Part shown: positions 8,192 through 14,241 of the stretch, in pieces | How the letters are laid out: every line of letters starts with the position of its first letter | Position numbering within the stretch: the stretch's first letter is position 1 | Source: Clostridia bacterium | GTDB lineage: Bacteria; Bacillota; Clostridia; Oscillospirales; Acutalibacteraceae | NCBI GenBank assembly: GCA_900769775.1 | Contig: CAAGHT010000054.1 | Coordinates: 1 to 15,744 of the forward strand | Reading direction: 5' to 3' | Length of the DNA: 15,744 nt | Notes under the pieces: generated by a model | Told to the model about the DNA's origin: nothing | The model's database searches: none | What the model saw: the letters and a program-made list of their open reading frames with translations, nothing else | Made by a program: the position numbers and the translations under genes

Positions 8192-9997
8192 TCAGAAGTA
8201 CATATCCATAAGCTCACCGATGGTGTAGCTTCTGGTAACTGAGAGTACATCCTGGTCAACGAGCTTAGACTTCTTGGTGAGCTTATTAACATAAAGGTCA
8301 CTCTTAAGGTTGGTCTCGCTCTGATCCTTGAGGTAGTAAATATTACCCTCGGCATCAAATACTCTGTTTACAACGCCGTCAGCAACCTTAACAGGCTTCT
8401 TGCCGTTCTTGCTGAACCAGAGTGTTGCACCCTTAACGCCCTCTTCCATATCGGTATAGAAGGTGAAGGTCTTAGCCTTTGCAGAGAATGCTACGCTGTT
8501 TGCAACAACATCAGAAGCAACCTCCTTGCCCTTTACATAAAGGGTAGCTGTGGAGTTCTCATTGTTGTAATCCTTGTAGTACCAGTACATACCGGTCTTG
8601 ATGTTGAGTGAGAAGCCACGCTCATAGTCAACCTCTTCATCAAGCTTTTCAGCGTTGCCGAGCTTCTTTGCAGAAACCTTTATAGAATAAAGGTCGGAAA
8701 CTGCACGCTTCTCAGCCTCTGCTGCCTTCTGAAGCTCTTCTTCGCTGAGCTTCTCGAGGTAGTAAGCGGTCTTGCCATCCTCAGTAAAGGTTACATCATA
8801 AACATCAGAATCAAGCTCCATAGCGTTTCCTTCTACTGCAATGAAGTAATCATAAACATAGGGGTTCTCTTCATCCTCTGTTCTGGTGCTGGTGTAGTAA
8901 GCAACTGCGGGAGTCTTGTTAGCATAAGCCATTGTGCCTATGTCTTCAGCAAGCTCGGTGGTCTTCTTGCCGTTATAGTAGCAAAGGGTGTAAACGTTAG
9001 TCTCGTAAGAGAAGTCTCCCTCTTTCTTTTCTACCTTTTCAGAAGTTGTGTAGTAAATGCCCTTTTCATAAACAGCGTTTACTCTCTCAACGTCAGCAGC
9101 AATCTTTACCTTATCCTTGGTACCCTTCTTAACATAGAGGGTCTTTTCCTTAACAAGATAAATCTTAGAGCCGTCCTCGTTTACCTGGAAGCTATCAACG
9201 CTGGTCTCGAGCTTCTCGGACTTCTTGCCCTTGCAGAGATAAATATCTCTTACAGTCTTGGTGTTGGTTTCCTCATCCTCGGTAACCTCAATCTCTTCAC
9301 TCTTGGTGTAGATTACCTTCTTAAGGTCCTCAGATACCCAGCTGATAGAATCAACATCGGAATCGAGCTTGGTCTTATCCTTAAGGTTGTGACGGTAAAG
9401 GCTGCCCTCAGAAAGGTAAACAACATTCTTACCCTTAGAGTCGATAATGTAAGATGCAACATTAGCAGCAAGCTTAACAGCATCCTTCTTGGACTCTACC
9501 TCGCGGTAATAAAGAGTTCCGCCCTGGATGAAGAACATCTTGTTTCCATCGTCAGACAGGATAACCATATCTGCGTCTGCGCCATTGTCTGCCTTGTCGG
9601 TCTCGAGAATAGCAGCCCAAGGCTTGCCGGAGCCATCGTAGTAAACGATGTCGGAATCCTTGCTGTAAAGAACAAAGCTGGGAGCGGCAGTGAAAACGGA
9701 CGAAATGATGATAGCTAATACAACGATTGCTGCGAGAGCTGCGGCGCCGATTGCAAGGAGCTTCTTGTTAAGCTCAAAGGGAAGCTTCTTATCAAGCTCG
9801 AAGGGAAGCTTTACGCCCTCATTCTTCTCCTCTACGGGAGCTGCGGGTGCGACAACGGGAGCAACAGGAGCCTCGGGTGCTGCTACAGGAGCCTCGGGTG
9901 CTGCTGCGGGAGCTGCCTCGGGGATAGCGGTTCCGCAAGCGTCACAGAACTTTACTCCGTCGTCAAACTGTTTGTTACAATTAGGACATGTTGACAT
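8192..9997 (-). CDS. Zinc-ribbon, single-span membrane protein with beta-propeller-like outer domain
   Basis: 601 residues, function unknown. A zinc ribbon at the N-terminus has the four ligands C4, C7, C18 and C21. It is followed by an Ala/Pro/Glu-rich linker (about 24-58), a tandem LPFELDKK/LPFELNKK juxtamembrane repeat (64-79), one membrane span (about 80-103) and a roughly 500-residue domain outside the cell. That domain repeats a pattern of about 50-60 residues: a strand such as KNVVYLSEGSLYRHNL or SKIYLVKEKTLYVKK, then a turn with a D(V/I)xS/T-type strand. I count about eight such units, as in TolB/WD40-like propellers. The likely topology is zinc ribbon inside and propeller outside. 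ATG is preceded by TAGGAGGA at 8 bases. It is transcribed alone, between its own promoter and terminator. A sensing or scaffold role is a guess. Confidence 0.8.
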   Translation of the reverse strand: MSTCPNCNKQFDDGVKFCDACGTAIPEAAPAAAPEAPVAAPEAPVAPVVAPAAPVEEKNEGVKLPFELDKKLPFELNKKLLAIGAAALAAIVVLAIIISSVFTAAPSFVLYSKDSDIVYYDGSGKPWAAILETDKADNGADADMVILSDDGNKMFFIQGGTLYYREVESKKDAVKLAANVASYIIDSKGKNVVYLSEGSLYRHNLKDKTKLDSDVDSISWVSEDLKKVIYTKSEEIEVTEDEETNTKTVRDIYLCKGKKSEKLETSVDSFQVNEDGSKIYLVKEKTLYVKKGTKDKVKIAADVERVNAVYEKGIYYTTSEKVEKKEGDFSYETNVYTLCYYNGKKTTELAEDIGTMAYANKTPAVAYYTSTRTEDEENPYVYDYFIAVEGNAMELDSDVYDVTFTEDGKTAYYLEKLSEEELQKAAEAEKRAVSDLYSIKVSAKKLGNAEKLDEEVDYERGFSLNIKTGMYWYYKDYNNENSTATLYVKGKEVASDVVANSVAFSAKAKTFTFYTDMEEGVKGATLWFSKNGKKPVKVADGVVNRVFDAEGNIYYLKDQSETNLKSDLYVNKLTKKSKLVDQDVLSVTRSYTIGELMDMYF

Positions 9998-10010
9998 TTA
10001 TGTATCCTCC

Positions 10011-10030
10011 TATTTATGCATAAATATGCA
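10011..10030. promoter_or_regulatory. Overlapping palindromes in the leader of the zinc-ribbon gene
   Basis: TATTTATGCATAAATA (10011-10026) is a perfect 16-base palindrome directly upstream of the ribosome binding site. It overlaps a second dyad, TGCATA-AA-TATGCA (10017-10030). This could be an operator or a leader structure near the ribosome binding site. The region is AT-rich, so chance is possible. Confidence 0.4.
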
Positions 10031-10042
10031 CTTATTTACAAA

Positions 10043-10057
10043 GCCGCCAAAAGCGGC
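10043..10057 (-). other. Small hairpin in the 5' leader of the zinc-ribbon gene
   Basis: GCCGC-CAAAA-GCGGC forms a 5-bp GC-only stem in an otherwise AT-rich leader, between the predicted start of transcription (near 10065) and the ribosome binding site. On the minus strand its downstream flank (GGCTTTGTAAATAAG) has no T run, so it is not a normal terminator. Its role is unknown. Confidence 0.35.
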
Positions 10058-10071
10058 ATTCTTGCTCTTTT

Positions 10072-10100
10072 AATATAACATATAAATTTATAATATTCAA
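10072..10100 (-). promoter_or_regulatory. Promoter of the zinc-ribbon gene
   Basis: On the minus strand: TTGAAT (10100-10095), a 17-base spacer, then TATATT (10077-10072), with an extended TG one base before the -10 box (TGTTATATT). The -35 box is moderate and the extended -10 compensates. The predicted leader is about 65-70 bases. Confidence 0.65.
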
Positions 10101-10133
10101 GCAATTATTAAAAATTTATTAAGTTTTTAGCAC

Positions 10134-10162
10134 AAAAAAGCCCTGCGGGTTACCCGCGGGGC
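10134..10162 (-). terminator. Rho-independent terminator of the AEC permease gene
   Basis: The stem GCCCTGCGGG / CCCGCGGGGC (10140-10149 and 10153-10162, one G-T pair) has a three-base loop. On the minus strand it is followed by TTTTTTG. It lies 45 bases after the permease stop codon. Confidence 0.92.
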
Positions 10163-10207
10163 CACAAAAACAATAAAAATTAAAGCATTTTATATTTTGT
10201 TTTTCCA

Positions 10208-11173
10208 TCAGAGCAGCACTATAAAAAGGTAATACATAATGGGTATTGTTATTACTCCGAGTATGTTTGAAACGAGCGCCATAGCAGCGCCTGTCTTTGT
10301 ATCTCCGCCGTATGCCGCGGGATAAACTATTGTATTAAGACCGAGGGGAGCAGCAAAAGCGATAAGTATAAATGCCATAATCTCCTTTTCGGTGCCGAGC
10401 AAATGAAGCACAAAAAGCATTGCAGCAGGGATAACAACAAGGCGAAGCAGACTTGCAATATAAATTCTCTTATTGCTTATAAGTCCCTTTAGCTCGTAGC
10501 CGCCGATAACAAAGCCGGCGAGTATCATCGCAACGGGACCCATACAGTTGCCTGCGCTTTCAAGCGCGCCCATCAAAAACGACGGTATATATGCCTTTAC
10601 TCCTATAAGTCCGCCTACACAGCCCGCCGCAAGTGCGATAAGGGGCGGTGCAGTAAAGCCCTTTATAAGGCTTTGCATCATAGATGCGCCACCCTTAGGA
10701 ATAAGAATGAAAAGTCCCCAGCTGTTGCAGAAAATGGTAATAATAAAGCAGAAGAGGGTGTATCTGAAAAGTCCCTCCTGTCCCCAGAGGCCAAGAACAA
10801 GGAAATTGCCGATAAAGCCGTAATTCGAAAAGGACATTGCATACCTATATATATTACGCTCATAAAGTCGATGAACATCATCTCGTACATCTCTTACAAA
10901 AAAAGAGGCAAGTGGCTGAGCGATTATAAGCCCGACTATAAAGACCCCGCCGCCATAGAGAGTCAGCTTTATATTAGAGGAAAGAGTTTCTGCCGTGCAG
11001 TTTGTCAGTTGATTGAAAAAGTTGAGTGCAGGGACTAAAACATAGGTTTCAAGGCGGGAAAAGGTCTTGTCCGAATCAGAGGGCAAGAGCTTCAGCTTTC
11101 TGAGGGCAAAGCCGACCGCTATGAAAGAAAACATCATCAGCATCTGGCTGAGCACCAGCGAAAAAACCTCCAT
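10208..11173 (-). CDS. AEC-family (auxin efflux carrier-like) membrane permease
   Basis: This 321-residue integral membrane protein of the AEC/Mem_trans family has the usual length. Bacterial members export or exchange organic acids such as malate, but the substrate cannot be read here. It has about ten hydrophobic spans in two halves. The family-like N-terminus contains VGFALRKLKLLPSD and YVLVPALNFFNQLT, the middle has MSFSNYGFIGNFLVLGLWGQ, and the C-terminal half has IAFAAPLGLNTIVYPAAYGG followed by GAAMALVSNILGVITIPIMY. ATG is preceded by AAGGAGGG at 7 bases. It is transcribed alone, divergently from the CARF-like operon; the two promoters have adjacent -35 boxes and share a dyad, so they may be co-regulated. 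Confidence 0.92.
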   Translation of the reverse strand: MEVFSLVLSQMLMMFSFIAVGFALRKLKLLPSDSDKTFSRLETYVLVPALNFFNQLTNCTAETLSSNIKLTLYGGGVFIVGLIIAQPLASFFVRDVRDDVHRLYERNIYRYAMSFSNYGFIGNFLVLGLWGQEGLFRYTLFCFIITIFCNSWGLFILIPKGGASMMQSLIKGFTAPPLIALAAGCVGGLIGVKAYIPSFLMGALESAGNCMGPVAMILAGFVIGGYELKGLISNKRIYIASLLRLVVIPAAMLFVLHLLGTEKEIMAFILIAFAAPLGLNTIVYPAAYGGDTKTGAAMALVSNILGVITIPIMYYLFIVLL

Positions 11174-11202
11174 TTATATCCCTCCTTTATCAGTCTTCTT
11201 GC

Positions 11203-11231
11203 AGTATATACGAACTCCTCGCTAAAATCAA
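11203..11231 (-). promoter_or_regulatory. Promoter of the AEC permease gene
   Basis: Minus-strand TTGATT (11231-11226), 17-base spacer, TATACT (11208-11203). The -35 box lies one base from the -35 box of the opposite promoter. Confidence 0.65.
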
Positions 11232-11248
11232 GTTGAAAGGTTGATTTT
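11224..11248. promoter_or_regulatory. Dyad spanning both divergent -35 boxes
   Basis: AAAATCAA (11224-11231) and TTGATTTT (11241-11248) are perfect 8-bp inverted arms around nine bases. The left arm contains the permease -35 box, and the centre contains the -35 box of the CARF-like operon. A bound protein could control both directions. AT-richness lowers confidence. Confidence 0.4.
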
Positions 11249-11261
11249 TTTAATATATAAT
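11233..11261 (+). promoter_or_regulatory. Promoter of the CARF-like/sigma-like operon
   Basis: TTGAAA (11233-11238), 17-base spacer, perfect -10 TATAAT (11256-11261). Transcription would start near 11268, giving a leader of about 65 bases. This is a strong sigma-A-type promoter, so the operon is probably made by the housekeeping polymerase. Confidence 0.82.
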
Positions 11262-11332
11262 GTAAATAAACGCAAATCTACTAAAAATTCGCAGAATATA
11301 GTGATAGAAACCAACCGAAAGGATTTTTTAAA

Positions 11333-11950
11333 ATGAAAAAAATATTTATTACTTCAATTTCAATGCTTCCCATCGATAAGCTGACACCTCTTTATTATTC
11401 CTTTGAGGGCAGTGACAATAAAACCGAATACAAAACCTGCTACCCATCTATTCCTATGATTGAAAAGAATATGCGCTCGGGCGACGAGGCAGAGATTATC
11501 GCAGTTATGACCGATGATGACAACGACAGAACAAGAGAGAATTACAAAGTCTTTCTAAAAGAGCTTGAGGCTCTCTCTCTTCGCCTCGGCACTCCCCTCT
11601 CGGTGTCACAAACCGTAAAGGTGCCCCACAATGAGGACAAGGCAAAACTTGTTTCTCTCCTTCGTGAGCTTTGCTCAGTCTATGAGGAAGCCTCCGAGGT
11701 TTATATGGACCTCACCTATGGCACAAAGGTTACCTCTATCGAAATGTTTTCCTCACTCGTATTCGGTGCAAAGGTTAAAAACTGCAATATCCGTTCTATC
11801 GTTTACGGTAAGTTCAACCACGCCGAAAACAGCACCGACGGCAGGGTTTATGACATCCGCGCCCTCTATGACATAGTAAATCTTATCTATGCCGCCGACC
11901 ATCTTCCCGGGAACAAGATTGAAGAGCTTTTAGGTCAGTTCTGGGGGTAA
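11333..11950 (+). CDS. Stand-alone CARF-like protein (TM1812/Csx-like CRISPR-associated family)
   Basis: The 205 residues resemble the TM1812/Csx CARF proteins, which bind cyclic oligoadenylates in type III CRISPR signalling. The N-terminal strand KKIFITSIS (2-10) is followed by EAEIIAVMTDD (52-62) and a helix. The key motif VYMDLTYGTK (123-132) is a variant of the family's DxTHG strand-turn, with Tyr for His. A helix, the strand NIRSIVYGKF (152-161) and a C-terminal VYDIRALYDIVNLIYAADH (172-190) match the family's order. No nuclease or other effector domain is fused; the protein is essentially one CARF unit. ATG is preceded by AAAGGA at 9 bases. The sigma-like gene starts 5 bases after its stop, which suggests tight co-expression and a joint function. 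The CARF call rests on fold pattern and motif order recognised by eye; ligand binding is inference. Confidence 0.62.
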   Translation: MKKIFITSISMLPIDKLTPLYYSFEGSDNKTEYKTCYPSIPMIEKNMRSGDEAEIIAVMTDDDNDRTRENYKVFLKELEALSLRLGTPLSVSQTVKVPHNEDKAKLVSLLRELCSVYEEASEVYMDLTYGTKVTSIEMFSSLVFGAKVKNCNIRSIVYGKFNHAENSTDGRVYDIRALYDIVNLIYAADHLPGNKIEELLGQFWG

Positions 11951-11955
11951 ATGAA

Positions 11956-13047
11956 ATGAGCCGAAATAATTTTAAGGAGATAAAGGAGCGATCTGCCCGT
12001 CTTATTGATGCGGCAGGTCTTGCCGCGTTTTATGCGGTGGGCACCGACGACTTTATGCCGCGCTTTGCCGACCTGCTCTGCTGCTTTAAGAGTGAATACG
12101 CGGAGTATCTCTATGCAGTTCGCGGAATCGACCCCTTGGACCCCCGCCTCGCTGATGCCGATAACCCATTTTCCGAAAACACCCTTTTAGAGGTTTCTAC
12201 ATATTTCAGCACCGCCTGCGATGTGCTCGATGCCGATTTTGTCCGCCGCTTCGACCCCACGAAGGCACGAGGAGAATATCCTTTTTTCGCATTTTTAGAT
12301 TATATTGTATCGAAAAGAGCCGCCGCGGCTTTTGCCTCAGAGCAGATTGCCGACACCCGCCGCGGTATGTCGGGTATGACCCGTGAGCAGTCTAGACTTC
12401 TGTCTGCCGCTCTTCGCGCCTTTGAATCTGTCTGCGAGGTTACCGATGAAATTCTGATTGCCGCAGCAGAACAGATAGGCTGTGACATCGGGACACTCCG
12501 CGAGGCGTGGATTATGAACCGCAACGCAAACGCTGAAAGCCTCGATGCAGGCGAAGAAAACGATGACGGCGATTTTGTTTCCCTTTATGATAAGGTATCT
12601 ATAGAGGAGACTCCCGACACCTCGGCAGACTTTATAAAAGAGCGGCTTGCCCTTTTGGATGCTCTGCTCACCTACGAGCGCCCGACAGGGGCAAAAAAGG
12701 CAGATTTTGAGCTTTCTAAGTCGGAAAAACAGCGCTTCCCCCTCCTTTTTACCAACCGACTTATTCTCGGCTGGGTTGATGAGCTGAAATCGAGCGACCC
12801 CGAAGCCAAAAACCGCCGCGACATTCTGGAGAATCGCTTTGATGATTTGAAACTCGAAGAAAGACTGAAGCTTTATAGCGATTATAAGGTTATCAGCCCC
12901 GAAATTTTTGCTCTTTATATTGAGGGCAGAACAGAAGTCACAATCGGCATGCTGGCAAAAGCCCTCGGCATCGACCAGAGCGGCTTTTCGGGAATAGAGA
13001 GCTCTGTCTCCAAAAAGCTGGCACTTTACTCTGAATTTATCGGCTAA
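11956..13047 (+). CDS. Diverged sigma-70-like protein, partner of the CARF-like protein
   Basis: This 363-residue protein has no confident named family. A block around FVRRFDPTKARGEYPFFAFL (95-114), followed by DYIVSKRAAAAF, resembles sigma region 2 (FDPxKG, F, Y plus a basic helix). Residues 130-200 are helical and end in AESLDAGEENDDGDF (193-207), like the SLD-acidic linker of sigma region 3. The C-terminus has a predicted helix-turn-helix, VTIGMLAKALGIDQSGFSGI (328-347), then ESSVSKKLALY, like sigma region 4.2. It is longer than an ECF sigma factor, with an insert at about 240-310 that I do not recognise. Its ATG lies 5 bases after the CARF-like stop; a G-rich stretch inside that gene's end is its likely ribosome binding site. 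The likely role is a transcription factor controlled by the CARF-like partner. It could instead be a DNA-binding protein that has lost core-polymerase contact. Confidence 0.55.
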   Translation: MSRNNFKEIKERSARLIDAAGLAAFYAVGTDDFMPRFADLLCCFKSEYAEYLYAVRGIDPLDPRLADADNPFSENTLLEVSTYFSTACDVLDADFVRRFDPTKARGEYPFFAFLDYIVSKRAAAAFASEQIADTRRGMSGMTREQSRLLSAALRAFESVCEVTDEILIAAAEQIGCDIGTLREAWIMNRNANAESLDAGEENDDGDFVSLYDKVSIEETPDTSADFIKERLALLDALLTYERPTGAKKADFELSKSEKQRFPLLFTNRLILGWVDELKSSDPEAKNRRDILENRFDDLKLEERLKLYSDYKVISPEIFALYIEGRTEVTIGMLAKALGIDQSGFSGIESSVSKKLALYSEFIG

Positions 13048-13070
13048 CCCACACGAAAGGCGTGAAGCAT

Positions 13071-13153
13071 ATGCACGATAACGAAAAGCTGCTTATAACA
13101 AGAGAGATTATTTTGAATTAGAAGAAGCCCTGCAAAAAGAACTCCTCAGCTAA
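13071..13153 (+). pseudogene. Possible frameshifted micro-ORF
   Basis: ATG at 13071 opens MHDNEKLLITREIILN and stops at 13121. The neighbouring frame, open from 13082 to a stop at 13151-13153, encodes a sensible helical, charged tail (KRDYFELEEALQKELLS). Adding one A to the run of four near 13085 would join them into a 27-residue protein beginning MHDNEK. The preceding AAAGG gives a weak ribosome binding site. It could be a broken small gene, a sequencing error in an A-run, or chance. It lies inside the CARF-like operon transcript, before the terminator. Confidence 0.25.
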
Positions 13154-13164
13154 TAATATGACAG

Positions 13165-13201
13165 AGAGCTTACTATCGTTTGATAGTAAGCTCTATTTTT
13201 T
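13165..13201 (+). terminator. Rho-independent terminator of the CARF-like operon
   Basis: A perfect 13-bp stem AGAGCTTACTATC / GATAGTAAGCTCT with loop GTTT is followed by ATTTTTT. It closes the plus-strand operon 117 bases after the sigma-like stop and separates it from the transglutaminase-like gene. Confidence 0.95.
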
Positions 13202-13280
13202 AATAATTTGAAATTAAAGCCCAAATTCATCCCTTTTTGGCGGAATAAGAGAGTGTAAAGCCTTGAAAGGGAGATATGAA

Positions 13281-13886
13281 ATGAAAAAATTTGCAAGAAT
13301 TCTTCTCACAGCGGTGGTGGTTGTTCTATCCTGCTTGACAATATTTTCAACCTGCGCCGTCGGTATAAATCAAAATGCTTCGGGCGGCTTCAGCTCGGTC
13401 TGTGATATAAGCCGCGAATCAAAAGAATGGATACTCGAGAGCTTCGGGGAATACGAAACGGCAGATGAGCTGATGAACGGAATGCTCCGCTTCGCCCTCA
13501 AGGAATTTACCTATAAGGATATGGGATATTTTCTGATACAGACGGCAAATTTCGACAAATTTATCGGCGAAAACGATTTTCACGGTGTTTGCTTTGAATT
13601 TTCGGTCTTTGCAAAGACGGTTGCCCTTGTATGGGCAGAGGAAAAGGGCGTTGATATGAAGGCTTATATCTGCAATGTCTGGTACTGGAAGGGCGGCAAA
13701 AGGCAGGGTCACAGCTACAACTATTTTGAATATGACGGAGAAACCGTTTATCTCGACCTTACCGCCGATAACTCCCATTTTAAAAAGGGCGAGCTTCAAT
13801 ATGTTTACGGCGCGGTAAAGACCGACCTTACTAAGGAAGAATATAATAAAACGCTCTATGAAAAATCTTATGCTTATTACATTTAA
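13281..13886 (+). CDS. Secreted or lipid-side transglutaminase-like cysteine protein
   Basis: This 201-residue protein is exported and carries a transglutaminase-like (papain-fold) catalytic core. The N-terminus is a signal peptide or membrane anchor: MKKFARILLTAVVVVLSCL, then a polar region from about residue 30. The catalytic Cys is C104 in HGVCFEFS, the His is H144 in GHSYNYF and the Asp is D159 in VYLDLTAD, which gives the C-H-D order and spacing of the superfamily. I chose ATG at 13281, with AAAGGGAG 7 bases upstream, over an in-frame TTG at 13263 that has no ribosome binding site. The next gene starts 12 bases after the stop. Members of this superfamily cleave or cross-link proteins; the substrate is unknown. 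The first 30 residues contain Cys at 19 and 25, but there is no clear lipobox. Confidence 0.78.
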   Translation: MKKFARILLTAVVVVLSCLTIFSTCAVGINQNASGGFSSVCDISRESKEWILESFGEYETADELMNGMLRFALKEFTYKDMGYFLIQTANFDKFIGENDFHGVCFEFSVFAKTVALVWAEEKGVDMKAYICNVWYWKGGKRQGHSYNYFEYDGETVYLDLTADNSHFKKGELQYVYGAVKTDLTKEEYNKTLYEKSYAYYI

Positions 13887-13898
13887 AGGAGAAACTTT

Positions 13899-14225
13899 AT
13901 GATAACCCTATATTATTTGGTAGTTGCCTTTGTGGGCACTATTCTTTCCATTCTCGGCAAAAGCGCTACTCTCATAATTCCCGTCATAATAGCAACACTG
14001 GCATTATCCGCCTCTATGGCAGCCGCTGAGTACGAAAAGCATAGCCGCCTTTTCTACGGCATAACCTTGCTTCTCGGCATAGCGCTCTCGGTTTATGGGC
14101 TTGCTTCGGCGCTTCTCTCGGCTCTGCCCATTCTCGACTATGTTGCCGTTTTAGCCCAAGGAATCTGCGGTCTTCTCGTAACGGTAGCTGAACCTGTAAT
14201 CGAAAAATTAAAAGCCGACGGTTAG
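13899..14225 (+). CDS. Small hydrophobic membrane protein of unknown function
   Basis: The 108 residues form about three or four membrane spans: roughly 4-20, 23-42, 50-70 and 75-97. A charged turn EYEKHSR lies between the second and third, and there is a short charged tail (EPVIEKLKADG). I do not recognise the family. The AAAGGAG ribosome binding site overlaps the stop of the transglutaminase-like gene, so the two are co-translated. The protein may anchor, transport for or protect against that partner, but this is only inference from position. Its stop overlaps the stop of the convergent MATE gene inside a terminator hairpin. Confidence 0.75.
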   Translation: MITLYYLVVAFVGTILSILGKSATLIIPVIIATLALSASMAAAEYEKHSRLFYGITLLLGIALSVYGLASALLSALPILDYVAVLAQGICGLLVTVAEPVIEKLKADG

Positions 14226-14241
14226 TCGGCTTTTGTTTTTT
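14210..14241. terminator. Bidirectional terminator overlapping both stop codons
   Basis: A 10-bp perfect stem AAAAGCCGAC / GTCGGCTTTT (14210-14219, 14225-14234) encloses loop GGTTA. The plus strand then runs into GTTTTTTC, and the minus strand into TTTTAATTTTTCG. Thus it can stop transcription from either side. Both overlapping stop codons (TAG at 14223-14225 plus, TAA at 14222-14224 minus) fall in or next to the loop. Confidence 0.85.

Noticed and set aside
11333..13201. CRISPR array near the CARF-like gene
   Set aside because: No regularly spaced direct repeats of 25-40 bases are visible anywhere in the window, and no cas gene is recognised.
13263..13280. Six-codon upstream extension of the transglutaminase-like protein from TTG
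   Set aside because: The ribosome binding site AAAGGGAG lies inside this stretch and serves the ATG at 13281, which also begins a proper signal peptide.
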